DNA from: Maribacter caenipelagi
Lineage (GTDB): Bacteria; Bacteroidota; Bacteroidia; Flavobacteriales; Flavobacteriaceae
Assembly (NCBI RefSeq): GCF_004364175.1
Contig: NZ_SNZW01000013.1
Location: 372,001-436,000 of the forward strand
Direction: 5' to 3'
Length of the DNA stretch: 64,000 nt
The notes beneath the pieces are model-generated. The model was not told the origin of the DNA and did no database searches. It saw only the letters and a list, made by a program, of their open reading frames with translations. The stretch's first letter is position 1. Every line of letters starts with the position of its first letter. The position numbers and the translations under genes were made by a program. Positions 1 to 9,241 of this stretch are shown piece by piece.

Positions 1-2157
1 TAATTCTTCTTTTGAAGTTTCTAGTTCTTCATTGGTACTTTGTAGTTCTTCATTGCTTGATTGCAATTCCTCATTACTTGATTTTAACTCTTCGTTAGAG
101 ACTTCTAATTCTTCAATAGTAGAACGCAAATATTCTTTTGTAGCGGTCAATTCTTGTTCTAACGCAAACATTTCTGAAACTTCATGTGTTTGAATAGGTT
201 TCAGTTCTATACTTGTTGACTCTACTTGTGCCATTTCTTCAAAGGTTATCATATAATAACCTTCATAGTTTTTTGGCGATTCCAATGGTTTGATTTTGAG
301 TGTGATAGTTTCAAACTTTCCGTTCGTTTTTACATTGACCCCTTTTCGAATTTCTGTTTTTTCACTTTTTCTAACTTTAACTATAAGTGCGCGTAGATCG
401 GTTTTGAGCCCTTCGCGCGCCATATCTACAATATTTAATTTAGCTTCGCCAGGCGATGGTTGTAAGTATTTACCAGTATTACCAGAGAAATATACGGCAT
501 CACCTTCATTATTAATAATTGAACAGGCGGGCGCATAGGCGGCTAAAAGAAGACGTTCGGTTATACCTGCTAAATTTTCACGTGGTTGTAATTTTATGGG
601 AATTGAATTTTCTGTGCTAATATGAATAGGTTCATGAAATAATTGGGCTATATCTGGTGTTTTTTTAATTAGGACATCTTTATGTTTGAAAATTTTATGC
701 TTTCTGTCATTAACGGAATAAAGGTTGGCAAACTCCCCTAAAGATTCTGAACTTCCTAAGAACAACAAGCCACCTGTGTTCAATGCGTAATGAAAAATAG
801 TATATACCCTTTTTTGAGTCTCTAAATTGAGATAGATCAAGAGGTTTCTACAACTGATCAAATCTTGTTTAGAAAAAGGAGGATCCTTTATTAGATTGTG
901 TTCTGCAAAAATAATTTGATCGCGAATTTCCTTTTTTATTCTATAAGTTGATTTGTCTCCTTGAAAATAACGGGAAAGTCGTTCTTCACTTACATCTATA
1001 GCAATGGTTTCAGGATAAATACCCTGTCTTGCCATACTAATTGCATTTGCGTCCAAATCTGATGCGAATATTTGAACTTTTAGTTTTTTGGTTCCTTTTC
1101 GTATTTCTTCATCTAAAAGTATAGCTAATGAATAGGCTTCTTCACCAGTTGAACAGCCCGCAACCCAAATACGAATGGTTTCACCATCTTGTTTTATATT
1201 TAATATTTCAGAAACTATAGCTTTTCGTAAAGCTTCAAATGCTTCTGGATCACGAAAAAAACCGGTGACCCCTATTAATAGTTCATTAAAAAGTTTTCGA
1301 ACTTCACTACGTTCTTTTTGTAGATACTTTACATAATTTTCGAGCTTATCAATTTGGTTAAGAGCCATTCGTTTATTAATTCTACGTATGACTGTGCTGC
1401 TTTTGTAGTCCCCAAAATTACACCCCGTTTCATTTCGTAACAAAATGAAAACTTTTTCTAAAAGTTCTTTTGCTGAATCAAAATTCGATATTTTTTTATC
1501 CGTATCAAATTTTCGATTCTTTGCATACTGTTGTAATTTTTTAGGTATTTCTTTTATGGGTAATATAAAATCATGGGCATTTGCCGCTATGACACTTCGC
1601 GGCATACCATCATATTTTGCCGTTGTTGGTTCTTGTACAATTGCTAGACCGCCTTGATTTTTAATGTTCTTTAAACCTAATGTGCCTTCTGTACCTGTGC
1701 CAGATAGTACTATGCCAATTGCTTTTTCCATTTGATCTTCAGCTAATGAGCGAAAGAAATAATCTATAGGCTTTCTAAACCCACGTGCTTGCGTGGGGTC
1801 CATTAGGTGTAATACACCATTAAAAATTGCCATGTCTTTATTGGGCGGAATAACATAGATATGGTTGGGTTGTACTTCTGTGTGATCCACCACCTCAGAT
1901 ATTATCATCTGGGTATGCTTTTTTATCAAGTCTACCATTAGACTTTTGTGGGTGGGGTCTAAGTGTTGTACCAGAACAAAGGCCATACCTGAATTTTCTG
2001 GCATAATTTCAAAAAAATCATTGAAAGACTCCAGTCCACCGGCAGATGCACCCATACCAACAATTAAAAAATTGTTTTCCGAATCTTCATTAGTACTCTT
2101 TTTTAAAGGAGCATTTGTTTTATTATCCTTTGTATTTGGTGCTTTTTTCTTGACCAT
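1..2157 (-). CDS. CheB/CheR/PAS hybrid chemotaxis-type signalling protein (C-terminus cut by window)
   Basis: I translated this by eye from the complement. It runs from the ATG at 2157 off the left edge, about 719 residues. Order seen: a CheB-type methylesterase domain (GASAGG with Ser38; His65 in VQHLDP; GTGTEG at 153-158), a CheR-type methyltransferase (FFRDPEAF, then the SAM-binding GCSTGEEAYSLA), CRNLLIYL, a PAS-like region, and a repetitive coiled coil of SNEEL/TNEEL units at the cut end. Such hybrids usually continue into PAS and histidine kinase domains and take part in signalling rather than swimming. The usual catalytic Asp of the CheB triad is Glu157 here. The operator at 2266-2277 lies upstream. 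Confidence 0.93.
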   Translation of the reverse strand, partial: MVKKKAPNTKDNKTNAPLKKSTNEDSENNFLIVGMGASAGGLESFNDFFEIMPENSGMAFVLVQHLDPTHKSLMVDLIKKHTQMIISEVVDHTEVQPNHIYVIPPNKDMAIFNGVLHLMDPTQARGFRKPIDYFFRSLAEDQMEKAIGIVLSGTGTEGTLGLKNIKNQGGLAIVQEPTTAKYDGMPRSVIAANAHDFILPIKEIPKKLQQYAKNRKFDTDKKISNFDSAKELLEKVFILLRNETGCNFGDYKSSTVIRRINKRMALNQIDKLENYVKYLQKERSEVRKLFNELLIGVTGFFRDPEAFEALRKAIVSEILNIKQDGETIRIWVAGCSTGEEAYSLAILLDEEIRKGTKKLKVQIFASDLDANAISMARQGIYPETIAIDVSEERLSRYFQGDKSTYRIKKEIRDQIIFAEHNLIKDPPFSKQDLISCRNLLIYLNLETQKRVYTIFHYALNTGGLLFLGSSESLGEFANLYSVNDRKHKIFKHKDVLIKKTPDIAQLFHEPIHISTENSIPIKLQPRENLAGITERLLLAAYAPACSIINNEGDAVYFSGNTGKYLQPSPGEAKLNIVDMAREGLKTDLRALIVKVRKSEKTEIRKGVNVKTNGKFETITLKIKPLESPKNYEGYYMITFEEMAQVESTSIELKPIQTHEVSEMFALEQELTATKEYLRSTIEELEVSNEELKSSNEELQSSNEELQSTNEELETSKEEL

Positions 2158-2234
2158 AATCTCTGTAACGATACCTTTATTGATGGATATCAAATATAAG
2201 CAAAAGCACATACTTGATTCAATTTAGGTTACTT

Positions 2235-2277
2235 ACAAGGTATATTTAAAAAGCGATTTGTTTAATGATAAAAATCA
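2235..2277 (-). promoter_or_regulatory. FNR-type operator (TGATAAAAATCA, 2266-2277) with -7 element
   Basis: The 12-mer fits TGAY-N4-RTCA and sits inside the palindrome AATGATAAAAATCATT. The -7 candidate TACCTTGT (complement, 2242-2235) starts 29.5 bp from the operator centre, as at the other ten sites. It faces the CheB/CheR hybrid. The -7 match is weak (four of six fixed bases). Confidence 0.6.
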
Positions 2278-2351
2278 TTTATTAACAGCAGATATTTCTT
2301 CATTTTAAATTTGCAGTTAACCTTTTAATAAAACATCTACCAGTCATATTA

Positions 2352-2744
2352 TTACATGTATTTTGTAAGAAAATTAAAAAATTCCTTTTTTAGATCTGCA
2401 TAGATTTGCCGTTGGGTTTCCATCTGATTTCTAAATTCTATATGTTTTTTGGTAAGTACCGTGTCCATTGATTCTTGACCTGTTTTTGACTGACCTGCAA
2501 TACGGGTTTCATGCTTTTCTATAGTTTCTTGAAGTTTATCGATTATGCCTTCATGAAGTATAAATTCATTTTGGTAATGTTCTAACTGCGCCAATACTTC
2601 CTTGTTTGTCCATCGCTGTATTAATTCGCTTAATCGATTTTTGAAAGATTTTAACTCATCTTCCCAAAAAGCAAGTTCACTATGCCATTGTTTATGTTCA
2701 AAATGTAAATCTTCATTACTAAGTACTTCGTTAATTGTTTTCAT
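2352..2744 (-). CDS. small coiled-coil protein, function unknown
   Basis: A 130-residue protein, almost entirely charged and helical (many Glu, Lys, Gln and Leu in heptad-like spacing), with no signal peptide or membrane segment. It follows ftsH by 66 bp on the same strand with no obvious terminator between, so it is probably the second gene of the ftsH operon and shares its operator. I do not recognise a family. A partner or substrate adaptor of the protease is conceivable, but only from position. Confidence 0.7.
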   Translation of the reverse strand: MKTINEVLSNEDLHFEHKQWHSELAFWEDELKSFKNRLSELIQRWTNKEVLAQLEHYQNEFILHEGIIDKLQETIEKHETRIAGQSKTGQESMDTVLTKKHIEFRNQMETQRQIYADLKKEFFNFLTKYM

Positions 2745-2810
2745 ATTATTAGTATTTAAATTAGTTCTCTAGTTCGTTTATTGATTTTAATTCTATTATC
2801 ATTCTTTTTG

Positions 2811-4769
2811 TTATTGTTGCTTTTCCACTAATTCTTTTAGTTCTCGTTTGCCAAGCAAATCTTCCAAACTATCTTTTTCTACCACTTCTTGTTCTAATAA
2901 GAGTTGGGCAAGTTTTTCAAGTTTATCTCTATGTTTTAATAATAGGCTTTTTGTTCTCTCATAAGCGGTAGTAATTAATTCTTGCACTTCTTTATCTATA
3001 AGTTTCGCCATTTCTTCACTATATGGTTTGCTTAACATTTGTTCATTTTGCCCTGTAGAATCGTAAAAACTGATAGGTCCTATTTCTTTATCCAAACCAT
3101 AATAGGCAACCATTGCATAGGCTTGCTTGGTTACTTTTTCAAGATCATCTAAGGCACCGGTAGATATTTCGTCAAAAATGATTTCTTCTGCTACTCGCCC
3201 GCCCAATGATGCACAAATTTGATCCATGAATTGTGATTTGGTTACTATTTGGCGCTCTTCTGGTAAATACCAAGCAGCGCCCAAAGATTTTCCTCGCGGA
3301 ATTATAGAAACCTTAAACAATGAATCTACATGCTTTAAATACCAACTAGCAACTGCATGACCAGCTTCGTGGTGGGCCACTATTTCTTTTTCTTTGGCAG
3401 AAATGATCTTGCTTTTTCGCTCTAACCCTCCAATTACACGATCTCTTGCTTCCATAAAATCTGCATGTTCTACTTCTTTTTTGTTCTTTCTGGCTGCAAT
3501 TAAGGCAGCTTCATTGCAGATATTGGCAATATCTGCTCCAGAAAAACCCGGACTCAGTTTGGCAAGTAATGAGCCATCAACATTCTTTGATAGTTTTAAA
3601 GGGCGAAGATGTACACCGAAAATTTCTTCTCGTTCTTCTTTGGTAGGTAGTTCCAAATAAATATGGCGATCAAAACGACCAGGTCGTAAAAGTGCCTTGT
3701 CCAAAACATCTGGTCGATTGGTTGCCGCCAATACAATAACACCGGTGTTTTTTCCAAAGCCATCAAGTTCTGTAAGCAATTGATTTAAGGTACTTTCTCT
3801 TTCGTCATTTGCTTGAAAGGCATTTATTTTTCCACGAGAACGGCCAACGGCATCAATTTCGTCGATAAAAACAATACTAGGGGCTTTTTCCTTTGCTTTT
3901 TTAAACAGGTCGCGAACACGTGAAGCACCGACCCCAACGAACATTTCTACAAACTCAGAACCTGAAATGGAGAAAAAAGGTACCTGGGCTTCACCGGCCA
4001 CTGCTTTGGCCATTAATGTTTTTCCTGTTCCGGGTGGGCCAACTAGCATTACACCTTTTGGAATTTTAGCACCTAGTTTGGTATACCTTTCTGGGTTCTT
4101 TAGAAAATCTACCACCTCCATTACTTCGGCTTTGGCCTCTTTAAGACCGGCAATGTCATTAAAGGTAAAACTACTTTTTGTGTCTTTCTCTGTTAATTTG
4201 GCAGTAGATTTTCCAAAATTAAATAATGTGCCTCCTGTAGAACTTCCACTTCCCAGTCTTCTTAAAAGGTACATCCAGAATAGAAATATGAAGATAAGAG
4301 GCAATAGCCATGTGAGAATATTTGTCCAAGAAGTTTGGCTTTTATATTGTACATCTATTAGCTCTTCTTTAGAAAAATCTTGTTGGGCCTTTTGTAATTT
4401 GCTTTCAAAAGTTTCTACAGACCCTATGTTCATTCTAAAGTGCGGACCTATTTTATTATTAAAAAATCCATCTGTAATCCATTTATATTTTTCTTTTTCA
4501 AAAAGCTCTGGTTTAATGTAAATATCTGCAACCTCTTTATTGATGACCACAATCTTAGCTACATCATGTTCTGCCAAAATTTCTTGCTCAAAAGTTGACC
4601 ATCCTATTTCTCTAGTTTTATTGGTGCTTGAGGCCGTTATGTAAAAAACGATCATTAGTATAAACAATATGATGTAGAACCAGTTATAGCCATAGTCACC
4701 ATATGGTGGTTTCGTATTTCTATTTTTGTAGTGTTGATTCTTATCTTCTGTATTATTCGAATTTTTCAT
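2811..4769 (-). CDS. ftsH: ATP-dependent zinc metalloprotease FtsH
   Basis: Membrane-anchored AAA+ protease that degrades membrane and regulatory proteins. 652 residues. Two N-terminal membrane segments (about 30-48 and 148-168) flank a periplasmic domain. Walker A GPPGTGKT is at about 244-251, Walker B FIDEID at about 301, then the second region of homology ending GRFDR. The zinc motif HEAGH is at about 467-471. The N-terminus is full of Asn and Lys. Placement in a stress cluster suggests a second, stress-induced FtsH, but the rest of the genome would be needed to show a housekeeping copy. The operator at 4838-4849 faces it. Confidence 0.97.
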   Translation of the reverse strand: MKNSNNTEDKNQHYKNRNTKPPYGDYGYNWFYIILFILMIVFYITASSTNKTREIGWSTFEQEILAEHDVAKIVVINKEVADIYIKPELFEKEKYKWITDGFFNNKIGPHFRMNIGSVETFESKLQKAQQDFSKEELIDVQYKSQTSWTNILTWLLPLIFIFLFWMYLLRRLGSGSSTGGTLFNFGKSTAKLTEKDTKSSFTFNDIAGLKEAKAEVMEVVDFLKNPERYTKLGAKIPKGVMLVGPPGTGKTLMAKAVAGEAQVPFFSISGSEFVEMFVGVGASRVRDLFKKAKEKAPSIVFIDEIDAVGRSRGKINAFQANDERESTLNQLLTELDGFGKNTGVIVLAATNRPDVLDKALLRPGRFDRHIYLELPTKEEREEIFGVHLRPLKLSKNVDGSLLAKLSPGFSGADIANICNEAALIAARKNKKEVEHADFMEARDRVIGGLERKSKIISAKEKEIVAHHEAGHAVASWYLKHVDSLFKVSIIPRGKSLGAAWYLPEERQIVTKSQFMDQICASLGGRVAEEIIFDEISTGALDDLEKVTKQAYAMVAYYGLDKEIGPISFYDSTGQNEQMLSKPYSEEMAKLIDKEVQELITTAYERTKSLLLKHRDKLEKLAQLLLEQEVVEKDSLEDLLGKRELKELVEKQQ

Positions 4770-4806
4770 TCCTTATAGAATATTGCTCTCTAACTTATTA
4801 TAGGTT

Positions 4807-4880
4807 CAAAACTATTTCAATAGAATTGGTCATAAAATGATTCAGGTCATTTACAACCTCTACATATTCGGCTTCTTTTG
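4807..4880. promoter_or_regulatory. bidirectional FNR-type operator (TGATTCAGGTCA, 4838-4849) with two -7 elements
   Basis: One palindromic 12-mer lies between the divergent ftsH and lipoprotein genes. On the minus strand TAGTTTTG (4814-4807) is a perfect TAnnTTTG. On the plus strand TTCTTTTG (4873-4880) fits all but the A. Both begin exactly 29.5 bp from the operator centre, which puts the operator near -41 for both start sites. The same 12-mer recurs at 14771. Confidence 0.75.
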
Positions 4881-4899
4881 TTGTATAAAATTCAAAGTG

Positions 4900-5304
4900 A
4901 TGGATAGCAACCAAGAGAACAAATCATTGATGATATTTATAATCTTGTTGATTGTACTATTCTTGGCCAGTTGTGGCCCCGTAGTATTATCAACTAGAAT
5001 AGGAGAGCCACCACCGCCGTGGTTCTATCCAAATAGATTGGAGGTTGTTAGGTATGTATATTTTCCTGAATATAGTTTTTATTATGATCTAACTGCTAGG
5101 GCATATATTTATTTAGATGGTGGTGTTTGGGTTAGGCGCAATGTACTGCCCGTTAGATACCGAAATATCAATTTAAATAAAGCAAGGTATGAGCGTGTTC
5201 GTAATTATAACGATGAAAATATTCGTAGATATCATCAAGAAAATAATACAAATAGGGGTAGGAGTAATAGGACTGTGCCTCGTTCAAGTACAAGAAGAAA
5301 TTAA
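4900..5304 (+). CDS. lipoprotein with Arg/Asn/Tyr-rich C-terminus, function unknown
   Basis: 134 residues from the ATG at 4900. A longer reading from 4837 would begin inside the operator and upstream of the predicted start site, so I reject it. The N-terminus MIFIILLIVLFLASCGP is a lipoprotein signal with Cys lipobox. A Pro-rich stretch follows (PPPPWFYP), then a Tyr-rich middle with YIYLDGGVWVRR, and an Arg/Asn-rich basic tail. It is probably exported and anchored in a membrane. It forms a likely operon with the next lipoprotein. No family recognised. Confidence 0.8.
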   Translation: MDSNQENKSLMIFIILLIVLFLASCGPVVLSTRIGEPPPPWFYPNRLEVVRYVYFPEYSFYYDLTARAYIYLDGGVWVRRNVLPVRYRNINLNKARYERVRNYNDENIRRYHQENNTNRGRSNRTVPRSSTRRN

Positions 5305-5322
5305 TCTATAAATATGTAAATC

Positions 5323-5805
5323 ATGAAAACTCAATTAATTCTAATACTGGTATTACTTTTTACAGCCTGTAAAGGGCAAGAAAAAGAACCAATGACCAAT
5401 GAAATAGAAAAAGATTCGATTGATGCCCCTAAACCTAAACGTTCTTGGAATGTTAATAGGGAATATGATGAACAGGGCAATTTAATTAGATATGATTCTG
5501 TTTACTCGTATTCATATACCAACATTAAAGGTGATTCTATTAAAGTAAATTTAGATAGTATAATGGGTTCTTTTAGATCTTACTTTAAAGAAAATACACC
5601 TTTAGAATGGAAAAATGATTTCTCATTTTTTCCAAAGAGCGATTCTCTTTTTATGCGAGATTTTTTTAGGGACGATTATTTCTTTGATCGCTGGGAAAGA
5701 CAACCTATTGAAATGGAAGAAATGATGAAAAGAATGGACTCTACAAGAAACGCATTCTTAAAAAGATTTCATCCAGGGCTCATAGAATCTAAAGAAAAAG
5801 ATTGA
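5323..5805 (+). CDS. acidic lipoprotein, function unknown
   Basis: 160 residues. Signal MKTQLILILVLLFTACKGQ with the lipobox Cys at 16, then a hydrophilic, acidic domain with Tyr-Asp-Ser repeats and a methionine-rich stretch near the end. It starts 18 bp after the previous stop, so the two lipoproteins are very likely co-transcribed from the operator at 4838. No catalytic motif visible and no family recognised. Confidence 0.75.
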   Translation: MKTQLILILVLLFTACKGQEKEPMTNEIEKDSIDAPKPKRSWNVNREYDEQGNLIRYDSVYSYSYTNIKGDSIKVNLDSIMGSFRSYFKENTPLEWKNDFSFFPKSDSLFMRDFFRDDYFFDRWERQPIEMEEMMKRMDSTRNAFLKRFHPGLIESKEKD

Positions 5806-5843
5806 TTAGACTTAGTGTTTAAAACTACGCTGATCTTTAAAAA

Positions 5844-6650
5844 TTATTTTATGGCTGGCATGATCATTAAAGGTACTTCAGTCTTAAAGTTCATATTTCG
5901 AATAATTGGTTCACTTATCAATTTTTTGAAAAAACTGTGTTCAGTTTTGAGAAAAACGACCATACCAATATTTTTATAGTCTTTTTCCAAATCTTTTAAG
6001 GTTGCCGTAACAGAACTCTTTTTCTTGACCTTTATAAAACGATGCTTGGTTTTCTTTAAATATAGATCAAGTAGTTCTTTGTTTGATTCTTGTTCGTTTT
6101 CAAGCTTCTTTTTAGAATTAACGTATACAATGTTTATTATCGAACCCCATAGTGAAGCTATTTTTATAATTGGGGACAATTCTGCAGGTTTAAAAGTATG
6201 TTTATAATCATTTGCAAAAAGAATATCATCGGGTATATCATAGTCATATTCTCCAGGTACGGCAATAATTGTGCTGCTGTTGATATTTTTTAAAACACTG
6301 GTGGTAACACTTCCCATGAATACATCTTGTACGGCAGAAAAACCTGTGGTCCCCATAAAAACGAATTGAATATCTTTTTCAAAAATTGCTCTATCTATAG
6401 CGCCTAGAGCTGTGTCAGATACCAGAATAGTTTCAAAAGTATGTTTGGCACTTTTTGTAGCTTCTAGTCTTTTATGCAACGCATCTAATTCAATACTTGC
6501 ATCAAATTTGGTTCCTGTTTCAGATGGTACTAGGTAATATGCATGTAATATGTAAAATGTGCATTGTTCACGTTCAAAAAGATAAATGGCATAATCAATG
6601 GCATTTTGCGAGTTTTTTGAAAAATCTGTAGGTAGTAGTATACTGTGCAT
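5844..6650 (-). CDS. universal stress protein, two tandem Usp domains
   Basis: 268 residues from the ATG at 6650 (MHSILLPTDFS). The TTG at 6659 lies almost at the predicted transcription start, so the ATG is preferred. The first Usp domain (about 1-140) keeps the ATP-binding pattern G-2X-G-9X-G-S (GTTGFSAVQDVFMGSV). The second (about 145-268) has lost it, with charged residues instead. Tandem Usp proteins are cytoplasmic and accumulate in starvation and low oxygen. Promoter with operator at 6697-6708. Confidence 0.9.
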   Translation of the reverse strand: MHSILLPTDFSKNSQNAIDYAIYLFEREQCTFYILHAYYLVPSETGTKFDASIELDALHKRLEATKSAKHTFETILVSDTALGAIDRAIFEKDIQFVFMGTTGFSAVQDVFMGSVTTSVLKNINSSTIIAVPGEYDYDIPDDILFANDYKHTFKPAELSPIIKIASLWGSIINIVYVNSKKKLENEQESNKELLDLYLKKTKHRFIKVKKKSSVTATLKDLEKDYKNIGMVVFLKTEHSFFKKLISEPIIRNMNFKTEVPLMIMPAIK

Positions 6651-6665
6651 GGTCTTCAATTTTTT

Positions 6666-6708
6666 TAAAAGTAACTAGGTCAGTTATGTAAAACCATGAT
6701 TTTAATCA
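6666..6708 (-). promoter_or_regulatory. FNR-type operator (TGATTTTAATCA, 6697-6708) with -7 element for uspA
   Basis: The palindrome core TGAT-TTTA-ATCA has the exact FNR core spacing. The -7 candidate TACTTTTA (complement, 6673-6666) starts 29.5 bp from the centre, predicting a start site about 12 nt before the ATG at 6650. A further half-site, AGGTCA, lies within the spacer at 6678-6683. Confidence 0.65.
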
Positions 6709-6756
6709 GCTGGTTCTGTATAACATCTTACTTAATACATTAAAACAGGAGTGAAA

Positions 6757-6799
6757 TGATCTTCATCATTTTAAGACAAGAAGGTATTCGTCAATTTTA
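6757..6799 (+). promoter_or_regulatory. FNR-type operator (TGATCTTCATCA, 6757-6768) for the VOC gene
   Basis: A symmetric site flanked as AAATGATCTTCATCATTT. At the standard 29.5 bp lies CAATTTTA (6792-6799), a weaker -7 match that keeps the central TTT. The predicted start site is about 35 nt before the ATG at 6838. Confidence 0.55.
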
Positions 6800-6837
6800 T
6801 CATCAGTAAAAAAATAGTATTACCTAAAATTAATAAG

Positions 6838-7203
6838 ATGGCTTCAATCATTCATTTTAATATTTCTGCAGAAGAAGTGCTAAGGGCCAAAAGTTTTTAT
6901 GAAAATTTATTTGGTTGGAAAATAGAAAAATTCCCTAAAGGACCAACGGAATATTTTTTAATTGAAACCTTGGCGAATACCGGTGAAAAAGGAGTAGGAG
7001 GCGGTATTACTAAAAGACAAAAAACTGAACAGCAAATTACCAATTTTATTGAAGTAGATTCAATTGATGAAGCTATTGCAAAAGTTAAGGAACTTGGAGG
7101 CGAAATCGTTGATCCAAAATCAGTTATTGTCAATAGAGGATTCGTGGCAAGGTGTAAGGATACCGAGGGGAATATTTTTGGGTTAATGGAAATGGTGAAT
7201 TAA
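6838..7203 (+). CDS. VOC (glyoxalase/bleomycin-resistance fold) family protein
   Basis: 121 residues, a single vicinal-oxygen-chelate module. It has the usual opening HFNISAEEVLRAKSFYENLFGWKIE, the central GGGI turn, and the end DTEGNIFGLME. Members bind a metal and act on small oxygenated molecules, or bind drugs. The substrate cannot be read here. The short single-domain form would act as a dimer. Its own operator lies 70 bp upstream, so it belongs to the stress cluster. Confidence 0.88.
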   Translation: MASIIHFNISAEEVLRAKSFYENLFGWKIEKFPKGPTEYFLIETLANTGEKGVGGGITKRQKTEQQITNFIEVDSIDEAIAKVKELGGEIVDPKSVIVNRGFVARCKDTEGNIFGLMEMVN

Positions 7204-7265
7204 ATGCCAGCTTTGCCAAAAAGGGAATACGTTTGCTATGGTTATTTGATATCATAGTAACATAC

Positions 7266-7308
7266 TGACCTAGGTCATTTTCAAACTTTTTTATTAGACG
7301 TAGTTTTA
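7266..7308 (+). promoter_or_regulatory. FNR-type operator (TGACCTAGGTCA, 7266-7277) with -7 TAGTTTTA
   Basis: A perfect 12-bp palindrome, identical to the site at 10779. TAGTTTTA (7301-7308) starts 29.5 bp from the centre. It drives the sigma-like gene and the permease behind it. Confidence 0.7.
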
Positions 7309-7378
7309 AAATAATAGGTTGTTAATATATCTGACAATTTAAAGAATTGATATAATGAAATTATAAGACTTGACTTAT

Positions 7379-8074
7379 ATGGCAAAGACCAAAGATCTAA
7401 ATACCGAAAAACTAGAATATGACTTTCAACAATTTTATCAAAAATTGGAAGATTTTAATTATGATTTAAAAGAATTTATTCATGGTAGCTTAAAGGCTTC
7501 AGAAAACCAAGGTCTTCTTGATAAAGGCTATTATAAAGCTGATGAAATTCTTGATGAAATCTATATAGAGATTTACGAAAATTATTCTTTAATTTCAGAT
7601 ATATCTGAATTTCAACGATTACTTTTTAGAGCGGGAATCAATAAACTGGAAACGATAAAGTCTCAAGAAGTGCCAGATGATATTACCTATCATTCTTTAT
7701 TAAAGGCAGAATTAAAAGCTTTAAATGAAAAATTTACTACAGCCGGTGATGGAGACCGTATAATGTTAGAGGAATTAGATGATATTTCATACGTTCAAAA
7801 TAGAGGTTGGCTAGAGAATATTTATTTATATGAACCATTAGAAAGACAGTTGGTCAGTACACTGTGTTTAGATGAAGCCGCCCTGCTATCTGATGAGAAA
7901 AGAAAGTTATTATGGGTATTGTATTCAACCATTCCAGAAAAAAGTAAAACCGTGGTAGAGTTGCTGGTTTTTGGCAAACAGAATTTAAAAACTATAGCTG
8001 AAATATTAGATGTGCCACAAGATTTTGTAGATAAAATTATATTCAAGGTCAAAGAGAGATTTAGGTTGGTGTAA
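7379..8074 (+). CDS. sigma-70-like protein (uncertain)
   Basis: 231 residues from the ATG at 7379 (an in-frame TTG at 7370 is less likely). The N-terminal half is acidic and helical, with KADEILDEIYIEIYEN and FQRLLFRAGINKLE resembling sigma region 2. The C-terminus (NLKTIAEILDVPQDFVDKI) looks like the region-4 helix-turn-helix. The DNA-binding residues are not convincing enough to name a family, so this could be a sigma factor or a diverged relative. It precedes the permease by 21 bp and has its own operator. Confidence 0.6.
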   Translation: MAKTKDLNTEKLEYDFQQFYQKLEDFNYDLKEFIHGSLKASENQGLLDKGYYKADEILDEIYIEIYENYSLISDISEFQRLLFRAGINKLETIKSQEVPDDITYHSLLKAELKALNEKFTTAGDGDRIMLEELDDISYVQNRGWLENIYLYEPLERQLVSTLCLDEAALLSDEKRKLLWVLYSTIPEKSKTVVELLVFGKQNLKTIAEILDVPQDFVDKIIFKVKERFRLV

Positions 8075-8095
8075 TTTTCTAAACCGTTTTGACCT

Positions 8096-9225
8096 ATGCA
8101 TAAATATACACTCAATTTAGCTAATACTTTTTATTTTTTATTTTCTATCACGCTATGCGTTTGGATCTTAATTGCCGCCAAGGTGATTCTTATACCCTTA
8201 GTTTTTAGTTTTTTTTTGCCTTAATGTTAAAGCCAATAGTAACTTATTTTGAGCGTAAATTCAATAATAGGATTTTAGCAATATTTACTTCATATGTCTT
8301 AGCTGTCGCACCTCTTTTCTTTCTAATTTTTTTCTTTTTCAATCAAACACGAATTTTATTTAGTAAACTACCATCGGTACAGGATAGACTTGCTGAAATG
8401 ATAATCGTGTTTTCAGAATCGTTCGACCAAAAATTCAATCTAGAGGCAGATACTACCGCAAGTTGGATTTCAGAAAATGTTTTGGCCGTATCAGATTTTT
8501 CAATTGAAATTATTAGAGGTAGCCTGCAGTCTACTACAACGGTATTGGCGCACTTGGTACTCATTGTAGTAATAACTTATTTTATGCTACTTTACAGTAC
8601 GGCATTCAAAAATTTTCTGTTGGCACAATCTAATAATGAGAATAGAAATCGGCTTGATCAACTATTCAAAAATGTCCAATATTTAGCAAAACGATATATG
8701 CTTGGGCAAGGTTTAATCATATTAATTCTAGGACTATTAATTGGTAGCGGACTTTGGTTGATAGGTGTTCCCTATCCATTTTTTTGGGGATTTTTAGCCG
8801 GTTTTCTTGAAATCATCCCCTATATAGGTACTTCTATTGGTGGTGTTTTACCCGTAGTTTATGTATTAATGATTACAGATAATTTTTGGCAGCCATTTGC
8901 AGTCATTGTACTATATCTTGTTGTACAACAATTAGAAGGTAATCTTATATCTCCTAATGTAATGGGAGCCAGTGTTAGAATTAACCCTTTATTCGTAATC
9001 TTGGGACTTTTTGTAGGGGGTGTTTTATGGGGTATTGCCGGTATGGTTTTGGCATTGCCCATATTAGCGATGTCAAAAGAAATATTTAGAACTTATGATA
9101 TGTTTAAACCTTTGAGTTATCTTATGGAAGATGGTTTATTACGTAAAAAAGATATTTTTTTAGAACGATTTGATGACGAAAAATATAGGTTCTTCAACCT
9201 CTTTTTCAATGAGAGGAAAGACTAA
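8096..9225 (+). CDS. AI-2E family membrane permease, reading frame broken at a T9 tract
   Basis: The intact part (from the ATG at 8224) has 333 residues, several membrane segments and the family motif region around PFFWGFLAGFLEIIPYIG. The missing first membrane segment is present just upstream in another frame. Reading from the ATG at 8096 gives a membrane helix ending AKVILIPLVFSFF, then hits a stop after the run AG-T9-GCC (8211-8219). Ten Ts instead of nine would join both parts into about 376 residues, normal for the family. So either the gene is phase-variable or slips, the base call is wrong, or translation restarts at 8224. It is 21 bp after the sigma-like gene. Confidence 0.8.
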
Positions 9226-9241
9226 TAGAGTATCGATGAAA

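Noticed and set aside
4837-4899. N-terminal extension of the lipoprotein gene
   Set aside because: The extension starts inside the operator palindrome and upstream of the predicted transcription start; the ATG at 4900 gives a proper lipoprotein signal.
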